Of a DNA stretch of 64,000 nucleotides, positions 7,221 through 15,640 are shown one piece after another; position 1 is the first letter of the stretch, and every line of letters starts with the position of its first letter. The stretch is from Butyrivibrio sp. INlla16 (lineage in GTDB: Bacteria; Bacillota; Clostridia; Lachnospirales; Lachnospiraceae). The stretch lies in contig NZ_FMYB01000022.1 of assembly GCF_900104155.1 (NCBI RefSeq), positions 1 to 64,000 of the forward strand, given 5' to 3'. The notes under the pieces are model-generated. The model made no database searches. It was not told where the DNA came from and was given only the letters and a program-made list of their open reading frames with translations. The translations under genes were made by a program, and so were the position numbers.

Positions 7221-8879
7221 TTAACTATGCTTCGGAATAATCATCCTCACGCACGTGCCTTCGCCCTTCTTACTTGTAACATCCAGGCCGTAGTTGCCCT
7301 TATAAAGCAGCCTGATCCTGCGGTGAATATTATACAGCCCATAATGGTTGGTGCGGTTTTCATCTTCTTTAAGATAATTCTGGATCACCCACAGCTGCTC
7401 CTCATCAATTCCTGCGCCATCGTCTTCGCAGATAAAGACAAGCTCATCCTGCATCTGATAGCCGCGAATATTCACCGTCAGTTTTTCACGGTCACCGAAG
7501 CCATACTTGATAGCATTTTCAAGAAGAGGCTGCAGCATCAGCTTCGGAATGAGGCAGTCCATGATGTCCTCACTGACCTCGATATTATAGGCAAAACGCT
7601 TGTTGAAACGTATCTGCAATATATTCAGGTAAAACTGCAGATTATCAAGATCCTCCCTGACCGTAACTTCCTCTCGCATATCACGGATACAATATCGCAA
7701 AATTCCCGACAAAGACACAATCATCTTATCAGCTGCCGTGGGATCGATCTTAGCCATGAATCTTATATTATCAAGAGTATTGAATAAAAAGTGCGGATTA
7801 AACTGGCTCTCCAGCTGTTTAACCTGCGCGAAAGCCGCATTTTGTGCTAGTTCGTTGTTCCTCTCTATCTGCTCGCGAAGGCCCTTAAGCATGTCGTTGA
7901 AGTCGTTACCGATGGTCATGAACTCCTTGCTGCTGCCTATCCTGAGGCTCACATCAAGATTGCCGTTCTGAACCTCTTCAAGGGCGTTCTCAATTTTCCT
8001 GATATCCCTGGTGTATTCCTCTGAGCTCTTTGCCGTACTTCTGACTGTAACAAACGCAATTGCCAGAAATACTATCGCCAGAATCACGATAAGGACGATA
8101 ATCAGTTGAACGCTCCAGCCCATGTCGGTTATGGTATAGACACCAAATCCCTTGTCGGTTACCGACTTATGCACATAGAACAGTCCGCCGTCGGCCATGA
8201 TAAATCCTGTGTTTTGTGCGATCCTCGAATCTATCTGTCCGTAGCTGTCTCGGAGTTTATTCGTGTTTGCCGCGTAAATCCACCCGTTTTTATCTGTAAT
8301 GATCACATATCTGCTTTGAATCTCCGACGCCACGCTGAGCACATCCGAGGGCACGATATAGACGATCATGAACCTGAGTTTCTCGCCGCGATACACGCCT
8401 TTTCCTATGCACAGCTTCTTATCGTACAGAATCGACGCGGTCTTGCCCCTCGCCTTCTTCAAAGCCTTCAGTATGCCCCAGTTTGAGCTTGTTCCATCTG
8501 TCAAAAACTGCGGAACACTGCTCTTACTTTTAAACAGCACCTTCTGATCCTTTGAGAGGATAATCAGATCTCCGATATCCTCAAATTCCGATGTTCTGTC
8601 ATACAGAATTCCGAAAACATCATTCCTCGAAACGGTCAGATGATTATTCTCAAGAGATTCTCCAACATCATCCATCATCTGATAATAGATGTTGGTCATC
8701 CTTGTGAGCTTTTCATTGACAGCCTCATTTTCTCCACGATTTGAGATTGCCATAATCAAGGCAAAGGAAAATACAAAGAGAATCAAAGCCATTACGGAAA
8801 CAAGCGCTACGGGCACAACCGAAAATCTGATGAAGGTTTTTCTTATGTTTTCCTGAAAAGATGCGGGAGCCTTATTCAT
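7221..8879 (-). CDS. Sensor histidine kinase, LytS/YesM type (HptS-like)
   Basis: 552 residues from the ATG at 8877-8879 (GGGGAGG upstream). A hydrophobic N-terminal segment (about 20-45), an extracytoplasmic sensing region, a second membrane segment (about 260-285) and a HAMP linker are followed by the His-kinase domain. The phospho-acceptor histidine is in QFNPHFLFNTLDN, and the ATPase domain has LENAIKYGFG and EDDGAGI. Its start overlaps the stop of the upstream binding-protein gene by 8 nt, implying translational coupling. It probably senses ligand through that partner and phosphorylates the regulator downstream. Confidence 0.92.
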   Translation of the reverse strand: MNKAPASFQENIRKTFIRFSVVPVALVSVMALILFVFSFALIMAISNRGENEAVNEKLTRMTNIYYQMMDDVGESLENNHLTVSRNDVFGILYDRTSEFEDIGDLIILSKDQKVLFKSKSSVPQFLTDGTSSNWGILKALKKARGKTASILYDKKLCIGKGVYRGEKLRFMIVYIVPSDVLSVASEIQSRYVIITDKNGWIYAANTNKLRDSYGQIDSRIAQNTGFIMADGGLFYVHKSVTDKGFGVYTITDMGWSVQLIIVLIVILAIVFLAIAFVTVRSTAKSSEEYTRDIRKIENALEEVQNGNLDVSLRIGSSKEFMTIGNDFNDMLKGLREQIERNNELAQNAAFAQVKQLESQFNPHFLFNTLDNIRFMAKIDPTAADKMIVSLSGILRYCIRDMREEVTVREDLDNLQFYLNILQIRFNKRFAYNIEVSEDIMDCLIPKLMLQPLLENAIKYGFGDREKLTVNIRGYQMQDELVFICEDDGAGIDEEQLWVIQNYLKEDENRTNHYGLYNIHRRIRLLYKGNYGLDVTSKKGEGTCVRMIIPKHS

Positions 8880-9906
8880 CGCTATCCTCCCCGAAAAGTG
8901 CAAGGAATTTGGAATTCCATTCATCCTTTTTGCTGATTACTTCATCTCTGTCGACATCGATTGCGGTAATCTCATTATCGGGGATAACAAGCTCCGATGC
9001 AGATACATCGCGTCTAACAGAGCGTCTTCCGAGGTTACCCGCCATAAATTCCTGGGTTCCCGCACTTGTCATGAAGTCTACAAACTTCTCCGCTTTCAAA
9101 ATGTGCGCAGAATCCTTGCTGATATAGATTCCGTCAGGCGTCGAAACGACACCCTCCTCCATGTAGATTATCCTTATATGCTTCCCTTTTCCGAGCATAG
9201 TAACCGCAGCTTCCTCAAAAGTGAGCCCCGCTACATATTTTCCTGCCGCAACACCCTCGTAGACTTCAGAAGAACTTCCAAGCAAAATACCATTTAGCTG
9301 ATCGATGAATTTTTCCACATAATCCCAGCCGGCTTCCGGATTACCATCCCCCATCGCATAGAGAATGTTAACCAGGTGTTCGAAGGCAGAAGATGACTTA
9401 CCGGGATTCGCATAAGCGATCTTACCCTTGAGATTCTCGGCAAGAAGGTCCTCATAGCCCTCAATCTGCGTGTTTCCTATAATATCTTCGTTCACGATGA
9501 TCACACTGGGAACGTTGGAAAAACAGGTGATCCTCCCGTCAATATCCTTGAAATCATCCTTGAACATAGCCCTGTTCACGGTTTTGTACGGGTAAAAGAA
9601 CTCACTGTACGCACCGACGGACAAAAGTGATCCTCCCCACAAAACATCGATATTTTCATCATCCACCATGCTTCGAATAGCCTCGGAAGTACCACAGCTG
9701 CGAAGGTCCACCTCTATCCCCGTCTCATTTTCAAACTCCTGAATAAGAGGAATCATGAAATCCGTCGGATGCGGTGAAACAACAACGAGCTTATCGCTGC
9801 TTTCTGTATTCTTTTTATTCAGATTAAGCAAAATTCCGCCCAAAAGAGCCACTACGAGCAGAACTGCAATTATCGCCCAAATCGGCAAGCCTTCACGCTG
9901 TTTCAT
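8872..9906 (-). CDS. Membrane-anchored solute-binding sensor protein (HptA/PgtC-like)
   Basis: 344 residues from the ATG at 9904-9906, which places a hydrophobic anchor at about 8-30 (IIAVLLVVALLGGILLNL). The longer reading adds 20 residues without signal character. The rest is a binding-protein fold beginning VVVSPHPTDFMIPLIQEFEN, related to the FbpA/PgtC group. It is transcribed with and overlaps a sensor kinase, as in three-component systems such as HptRSA and PgtABC, where a dedicated binding protein presents ligand to the kinase. It is distinct from the transport lipoprotein at 5041-6261. Ligand unknown; a phosphorylated sugar or glycerate is a reasonable guess. Confidence 0.82.
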   Translation of the reverse strand: MKQREGLPIWAIIAVLLVVALLGGILLNLNKKNTESSDKLVVVSPHPTDFMIPLIQEFENETGIEVDLRSCGTSEAIRSMVDDENIDVLWGGSLLSVGAYSEFFYPYKTVNRAMFKDDFKDIDGRITCFSNVPSVIIVNEDIIGNTQIEGYEDLLAENLKGKIAYANPGKSSSAFEHLVNILYAMGDGNPEAGWDYVEKFIDQLNGILLGSSSEVYEGVAAGKYVAGLTFEEAAVTMLGKGKHIRIIYMEEGVVSTPDGIYISKDSAHILKAEKFVDFMTSAGTQEFMAGNLGRRSVRRDVSASELVIPDNEITAIDVDRDEVISKKDEWNSKFLALFGEDSDE

Positions 9907-10023
9907 ACAACCATTATCCTTTGTTCTAAAACAATTAAAACTAATAGTTTTGGAAATATAATACACTGATTATATCATGTGGAAAATTATTTTCGGGAGC
10001 GCGCAATTTGATCGCGGCGGGGG

Positions 10024-10053
10024 TTGCAAAAATGCCTCAGAAGTCATTAAAAT
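10024..10053 (+). promoter_or_regulatory. Candidate sigma-A promoter for the 268-aa membrane protein gene
   Basis: TTGCAA at 10024-10029 and TAAAAT at 10048-10053, separated by 18 nt, lie about 35 nt upstream of the start, with an AAGGAG ribosome site in between. Pattern-based only. Confidence 0.45.
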
Positions 10054-10088
10054 ATAAAAGTTGTTAAATAATTTAAGGAGAAAAAAAC

Positions 10089-10895
10089 ATGACCATAGAT
10101 GCATATATTAATCCGAATTTTACTTTGATAAAAAAGCTCATATTCTTTCTTTTGGCACTGGTGGGAATAATTATCTGTGACTTCCTGATCCTCGGCGGAA
10201 CGGAAATAGTCACATCCAGCAGGGACCGCGAGGAGCGAAAAACCCTAATCAGCGAGCGTTTTCACAACTCGGTTCAGCTCCTGTACGAGATGATCATCTC
10301 CGCGACCTCAGTCATGTCCTTTGCCTGCGCCTATGTGGTCCTAAACCACGTATACAGCCTGATTCAGGGTACCTCACAGACAGGATTCCTCGGACAGTTC
10401 ATGTATATCTGGGAAAACTGGAAAGATTTCGTACTTCTGCTTCTTATCTGCTTGTCCTGCGTTTTAAACACAATTTTGGATAAGCTCATCATCCCTTTAA
10501 AAAGGATTTCCAGAGATGACATCGCCTGTGTCAGAATGCTCGGCATGTTTTATGTGATAATTATCTTGATGTTTCTTAATGTCATCGGCGACGAAAGTGA
10601 GTACAGCCCTGTTATGATGTACTATCTCGGTCTTATGATAGGTCGTTTCGTGTACTTCGACGCTTCCTTCAAGGATTTCCTGCATGCCATGAGAAACATA
10701 TTCATGAAGCTCCCGCTTCTGATGCTGGGACTTACGCTGTCGGGGCTCCTTTGTTTCTTTGGATTCGAGGCAGGTTACCTGCTTGAGCGCAATTACTACA
10801 TAGTGGGAGCTTTTTACACCCATCTGTTCCTGCTTGCGGCTGTTTTCGTTTTCCATCACAGCCACATTCTGTATTTAGTTATAAAAAAACGCTAA
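10089..10895 (+). CDS. Polytopic membrane protein of unknown function
   Basis: 268 residues, about seven hydrophobic segments (near 14-34, 66-90, 115-135, 150-170, 180-198, 210-232, 238-262). No catalytic or transporter motif was recognised. The ribosome site AAGGAGAAAAAAAC before ATG is strong and a plausible promoter precedes it. It is divergent from the sensor operon and lies about 110 nt upstream of the LacI-GGDEF gene on the same strand, separated by AT-rich DNA, so the two may be separately transcribed. A membrane sensor or integral scaffold is possible, but nothing in the sequence says so. Confidence 0.75.
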   Translation: MTIDAYINPNFTLIKKLIFFLLALVGIIICDFLILGGTEIVTSSRDREERKTLISERFHNSVQLLYEMIISATSVMSFACAYVVLNHVYSLIQGTSQTGFLGQFMYIWENWKDFVLLLLICLSCVLNTILDKLIIPLKRISRDDIACVRMLGMFYVIIILMFLNVIGDESEYSPVMMYYLGLMIGRFVYFDASFKDFLHAMRNIFMKLPLLMLGLTLSGLLCFFGFEAGYLLERNYYIVGAFYTHLFLLAAVFVFHHSHILYLVIKKR

Positions 10896-11004
10896 AAAAA
10901 TAAAAATCCAAATAAGTATTAGTACTATGCAGATTTTTATATGATAATATATTAAATGGAAAAATGATTTTTTCTGATTATCAGTGTAACTTTTGTGAGG
11001 GCAT

Positions 11005-12891
11005 ATGATAGCTGGCAAGAAGATAATAGCTCTTTGCACATATAGAATATACGACTCTCAGGTCTTCAGTTTTACAGCAGAACTCAATGAGCTCTTGAAG
11101 GCAGCTGACAGCCGTCTGTTTATCTATGCCATGAATGCCGAAATAGGCAATGTCGGCAATACCCATCTCGCAGAAGCATCTGTTTTTGACCTTATTCCTT
11201 ATGACAAAGTCGATGCCATTATTATCATGGATGAAAAGATCAAATGTCGTGAGCTCGTCGAACGAATCATCGACAAGGCTAACAGTCATGAGATTCCCGC
11301 CATCATCGTTGACGGCGAATATGATAATGTTTCCCATGTAAAATTTGATTATGCCAAGGGTTTTGAAGCCATAGTAAGGCACATAATTGAGTTCCACAAG
11401 CCTAAACATCCTCATTTTATGGCCGGAAAACCGGACAGCGAATTCTCAAATGAGAGGCTTGAAGTTTTCAAAAAAGTCATTGAGGAAAATGGTTTCACCT
11501 TTGATAACAGCATGGTAAGCTACGGGGATTTCTGGTCGATTCCTTCAAGAGCTGCTGCCAAGGAGCTGCTTAAAAGGGATGTCATTCCGGACGCTGTTAT
11601 CTGTGCCAACGATATCATGGCGATAAATGTCTGTGATGTCTTTAGTTCTCACGGAATTAATACTCCCGATCAGGTTCTGATATCCGGATTTGACGGACTG
11701 GATGAGGCCTTTTTATCCTCTCCCGGAATCACGACCGCTATCTGTGACAGTGCAACTCTTGCAAATACCGTCATGAAAGTTATAAACGGCGTTCTTCGCG
11801 GCGAAAAAAACATTACCGAGTGGATCACTCCCAGCTTCATGGCAAATGAGTCCTGCGGTTGTCCTCGCTGCCAGATTAACTGGATGTCCACTGTTCAGGG
11901 CTTTAACAACAGATTTTACCATCATCAGGATGATGTATATATCATGCAGGATCTCACTTCCAATATCATGGCAAGTGACAAGATGGCCGACTGCATTTGG
12001 CACCTTTCCAATTCAGTTGCGAACTCCATCACCAAGAATATGTGTCTTATTGTGGAAGACGCCTGCTTTAACATCGAAAACAATTATTTCCTCGAGGACA
12101 TGGAAAAGACCACCAGGAGCGTCATATATAACTCCTACAGTGACACTGACGAGATTTTCCCGTACAACGAAGAGGATATCATCCCCAATCTCGAGGATAT
12201 CATGGAGAGGGGCTATCCCATTATCTTCAATGTTCTTGAGTATATGGGAAAAGATATCGGTTTTGTATGCTATTCTTTCAGCCGGTACGACCTCATAGAT
12301 TATTCAAGAACTCCGAGCCTTACAAACTGTCTCGGAATGGGCTTTGGTGGTTATGTAACCATCCGCTACCAGAAATATCTGCGCGATAAGATTCAGAGGA
12401 TGTATCAAAATGATGCCCTCACCGGTCTCTACAACAGACTGGCATTTCTTTCAAAACTTGAAGAGCTCAAGGATGCGCCTCAGAATTCCGGCCAGAAGCT
12501 CACAATCATCATGACCGACTTAAACGGCCTGAAAGAGATAAATGACACACTCGGCCATGCAGCCGGCGACCGCGCGATAGCCACAGTTGCGAAGGTGCTT
12601 AAATCCGTATGTCCCAAAGGTTCTCTTTGCGTAAGGTTTGGCGGTGATGAGATGCTGGCCCTGGTGCCCGGCGAGTGCAACAGCTGCGACATTATAGCGA
12701 AAATGGAAGAAAATCTTACGAAAGAGAGTGAAAAGCTGGGCTACACCGTATCTTCAAGCTACGGAGCATACTCGACTATATTTGATGAGTTCCTCGACCT
12801 CGATAAGATCATTGCCATGGCCGATGAACAGATGTACAAGATGAAAAAAAGAAATAAACAGAATAAGAAAAATAACACTCCCGAGAATTGA
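11005..12891 (+). CDS. LacI-like ligand-binding sensor fused to a GGDEF domain
   Basis: 628 residues. About 1-290 resemble the periplasmic-binding fold of LacI-type regulators (FDYAKGFEAIVRHIIEF; PDAVICANDIMAINV; LISGFDGLDEAFLSSPGITT), but there is no DNA-binding domain and no signal peptide or membrane segment, so it should be cytosolic. A middle region (about 300-450) is GAF-sized. The C-terminal 165 residues are GGDEF-type: NDALTGLYNRLAFL and RFGGDEM. The active-site motif reads GGDEM rather than GGDEF, and the usual RxxD inhibitory site upstream is absent. It probably makes c-di-GMP in response to a small ligand; activity needs testing. Start at GTGAGGGCAT before ATG. Confidence 0.85.
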   Translation: MIAGKKIIALCTYRIYDSQVFSFTAELNELLKAADSRLFIYAMNAEIGNVGNTHLAEASVFDLIPYDKVDAIIIMDEKIKCRELVERIIDKANSHEIPAIIVDGEYDNVSHVKFDYAKGFEAIVRHIIEFHKPKHPHFMAGKPDSEFSNERLEVFKKVIEENGFTFDNSMVSYGDFWSIPSRAAAKELLKRDVIPDAVICANDIMAINVCDVFSSHGINTPDQVLISGFDGLDEAFLSSPGITTAICDSATLANTVMKVINGVLRGEKNITEWITPSFMANESCGCPRCQINWMSTVQGFNNRFYHHQDDVYIMQDLTSNIMASDKMADCIWHLSNSVANSITKNMCLIVEDACFNIENNYFLEDMEKTTRSVIYNSYSDTDEIFPYNEEDIIPNLEDIMERGYPIIFNVLEYMGKDIGFVCYSFSRYDLIDYSRTPSLTNCLGMGFGGYVTIRYQKYLRDKIQRMYQNDALTGLYNRLAFLSKLEELKDAPQNSGQKLTIIMTDLNGLKEINDTLGHAAGDRAIATVAKVLKSVCPKGSLCVRFGGDEMLALVPGECNSCDIIAKMEENLTKESEKLGYTVSSSYGAYSTIFDEFLDLDKIIAMADEQMYKMKKRNKQNKKNNTPEN

Positions 12892-12910
12892 TCCATTCTC
12901 GGGAGTGTTT
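12876..12910. terminator. Bidirectional terminator overlapping the end of the GGDEF gene
   Basis: A perfect 13-bp stem (12876-12888 with 12895-12907) and 6-nt loop, with T-rich tails on both strands. The 5' arm encodes the last residues of the GGDEF protein and its TGA stop lies in the loop. It serves convergent transcription with the beta-helix gene at 12935. Confidence 0.85.
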
Positions 12911-12934
12911 ATTTGATGTTAAGTGCTCACAATA

Positions 12935-15640
12935 TTATTTAACATTTATTACTATTGTTGATTTAACTCCATTGTAGGCAGTTACGGTTATTATGGCTCT
13001 TCCCTTTTTCCTGGCTTTTACAAGGCCTGTGGAAGTGACCTTTACTATTTTCTTGTTGTCGCTCTTAAACTTGTAGTTATTGCAGGCAGCTCCTGAGTTA
13101 ACCTTAGGATTTAACTGGTATGTATTACCCTTTTTAATAGTCTTCTTTTTAGGAAGTTTTACCAGTTTTGGTGCTTTCTTGGACTTCACCTTAATTGAAG
13201 CTGTGCAGCCATCCTGCGTCGCGGTTACAACCACATTCGCTTTCTTCTTGCTCTTGAGCTTACCGGCCTTGGTTACCTTAACAGCTGATTTCTTACTGCT
13301 GGTAAAAGTGACCTCATTCTCTCCGCAATAGAATCTTGGCATTATCGCCTCGCCGATACCGAGAACATATTTGGGATCAAGATAAAATACTGCACTGGCG
13401 CCTTCCTGAACACTTATAGGCTCATCTGCATTGGTGATAACTTCATTGCCATCGGTACTGAATATTTTTGAATAATCCCGTACAAGAATACCGGTTTCCG
13501 TGGAATTATTAACCTTATTTGCATAAAAGGTGTTTATCTCTGATGCATTGGTTACATCGTAACCGTTCTTGCAGTTGTTGGCTGCATTGTTATTTATCTC
13601 TGAACCTCTCGCATAGCGTATGTAGACGCCTGCCTCAAAGCCCTCCAGAGTGTTGCCCGTTATATGATAACCTGATGTATAGTAAGTTCCGTTATCAATC
13701 TCTGTGGACCCATTGGTTAACATACCACCTACCCTTATTCCGTAAGGATATCCGGTATTGATAGCAGTGCCCATGGTAATTGTATTTCCTGTTATCTCAA
13801 GATTGGCATTGAAGTTTTCGTCTGATGAATTCTTGTCATCGGCCTCTGCAATAGCATAGCCCTCTACAACAGAATCAATTCCGCGGCCCACATTAGTTAT
13901 CATATTGTTGTAAATCTTCGAATCAACGTAATGAGGACATCCAATAGCATGGTTGGTTATATTACTTATGAGATTGTCGTGTATTGTAATGTTTTTATGA
14001 TGATGTCCTACGATTGAGTTGTGGCTTCCTATAGCTCTGTAGACATCATTGAAGGTACAATTTGAGACCTCTACATTCATGCAGCAATAATCATCAAAAG
14101 GTCCCATAAGTGTAGGATCAGAGTCCGATCCAAGTGATATCCAGTCCTCATGGGCAGCGTCGATGTTGACTGCTTCATCATTGGGACTTCCGGGATATGT
14201 ATAATGCTCAAAGCTGCACCTATTTACCTTTACATCCTTTGCAGCCGCTATCTCTATGCTATGTCCTCTTGAATTGGGAAATGCTACATTTTCTATGGTA
14301 AGGCCTGTGATATGGGCAAATTTTACTGTTACAAAACCCTGGTCACTAAAAGAGAATGCATTCGCATCTATTGTTCCGTTGACAATCGCCATGTTTTTGA
14401 AGCCGCCATAGCCGCTCTTATCATCTGCGGCGCCCTTTGCACCAATGATCATACCCCAGCATCTTTCGTTCAGGATATAGCTTCCATTTAAATCAAAGGT
14501 GGTATTGCTGCCAAGTCTTAAAGCTTTCTCAGGCTTTACCAGTGTATATTTTCCGTTCTGAGGAAGTCTTACGCGGTACTTCTCATTAGCCGAAGCATTC
14601 TTAGCTGCATATGTAAATGCCTGCTGAACATAATCATCAAAATCGTTCATGAGAGCATCCGCATCATTCAATTCAATAATCTGCTCTGTTCCGTAGGCTT
14701 CAGGTTCAAATGTATAAGTTGCCGCCAGCACAAGGCTATATACTGAGAAGGAATCAGCATCAAAGCTGACACTCATGGTATGCTCCGCTTTAGAATGCGA
14801 GTTTAAAACCATTGGCATATCGACAAGATTCCCATCCTCATCGTGATAAACTTCAGTATCCGGACAATCACCAAAGGGATTATCCGCATTTTCTTCTTCA
14901 TTCTCTGCCTTAACAGGAGAGCACTCCGAATCATCGTCAAAATGCATTACAGTGATATCTGAAACACCGCAGCCGTCAGCCTCTGCCACCATATCGCGTG
15001 ACACATCAAAGGATACTTTTACATCACCGTCTTTGGGCTGAACTTCATTATTCTCTTCATCAAAAAAGCTTATATCAAAGGATGATGAATAAAAAAGGGA
15101 ATCGTTGCACTTATCATTGATAGCCCCGCTTAGTTCTTTTTCCTCATCCTCGGACAGATGCCTGACCGTAACTGTAACTCCATCCGGCAGCACTCCCTTA
15201 TCGGCATGAATTGTTATACCGAATCCGTCCACCTCATCCTCATAGTCAAATTCAGTGGTGTAGGTATGGGGATCCTCTTCCTTATTCTCTTCGGAAGTAT
15301 CGGCATTCCCATCGGAAACCTCTAAATTCTCGTCTTCGCCGGCATCATCATTTACGGTTATATCTTCTGTTGTATCCTCTGTGGCATCCTCTGTATCATC
15401 CGCCAAGGTCTCCTTAGCTTCTGCGTCATCAGTATTTTCATCAGCATCCTTCTGCTCCGTCTCTAAACCGGAAGTACTCTGCTCTCCCTCCGCTTTATCT
15501 TCATTTTCTGATGCTGCGTTCCCATCTGTTACACTCTGAAGACCTTCCTCTGCCCTGACATTTGTTCCGGTAACTCCGAACTGTCCCATGGCCAAAGCAG
15601 CCGCCAGAATCAAGCTGATAAACCTTTTTTTCTTAATCAC
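12935..15640 (-). CDS. Secreted beta-helix surface protein with Big2-like tail
   Basis: 901 residues. N-terminal signal peptide (about 1-30, basic then LILAAALAMGQFG). A strongly acidic low-complexity stretch (about 32-115) and a globular region (about 120-310) follow. About 350-720 is a right-handed parallel beta-helix rich in short N-containing turns (GNTITMG; NVEVSNCTFND; HHKNITIHDNLISNITNHA). The last 150 residues contain two Big2/Ig-like repeats rich in Lys (AVKVTKAGKLKSKKKANVVV). It probably binds or remodels a cell-surface polysaccharide. The start is a GTG overlapping the upstream pyruvyltransferase stop (GTGA), so the two are translationally coupled. It resembles the protein at 17174-18325. 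Confidence 0.82.
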   Translation of the reverse strand: MIKKKRFISLILAAALAMGQFGVTGTNVRAEEGLQSVTDGNAASENEDKAEGEQSTSGLETEQKDADENTDDAEAKETLADDTEDATEDTTEDITVNDDAGEDENLEVSDGNADTSEENKEEDPHTYTTEFDYEDEVDGFGITIHADKGVLPDGVTVTVRHLSEDEEKELSGAINDKCNDSLFYSSSFDISFFDEENNEVQPKDGDVKVSFDVSRDMVAEADGCGVSDITVMHFDDDSECSPVKAENEEENADNPFGDCPDTEVYHDEDGNLVDMPMVLNSHSKAEHTMSVSFDADSFSVYSLVLAATYTFEPEAYGTEQIIELNDADALMNDFDDYVQQAFTYAAKNASANEKYRVRLPQNGKYTLVKPEKALRLGSNTTFDLNGSYILNERCWGMIIGAKGAADDKSGYGGFKNMAIVNGTIDANAFSFSDQGFVTVKFAHITGLTIENVAFPNSRGHSIEIAAAKDVKVNRCSFEHYTYPGSPNDEAVNIDAAHEDWISLGSDSDPTLMGPFDDYCCMNVEVSNCTFNDVYRAIGSHNSIVGHHHKNITIHDNLISNITNHAIGCPHYVDSKIYNNMITNVGRGIDSVVEGYAIAEADDKNSSDENFNANLEITGNTITMGTAINTGYPYGIRVGGMLTNGSTEIDNGTYYTSGYHITGNTLEGFEAGVYIRYARGSEINNNAANNCKNGYDVTNASEINTFYANKVNNSTETGILVRDYSKIFSTDGNEVITNADEPISVQEGASAVFYLDPKYVLGIGEAIMPRFYCGENEVTFTSSKKSAVKVTKAGKLKSKKKANVVVTATQDGCTASIKVKSKKAPKLVKLPKKKTIKKGNTYQLNPKVNSGAACNNYKFKSDNKKIVKVTSTGLVKARKKGRAIITVTAYNGVKSTIVINVK

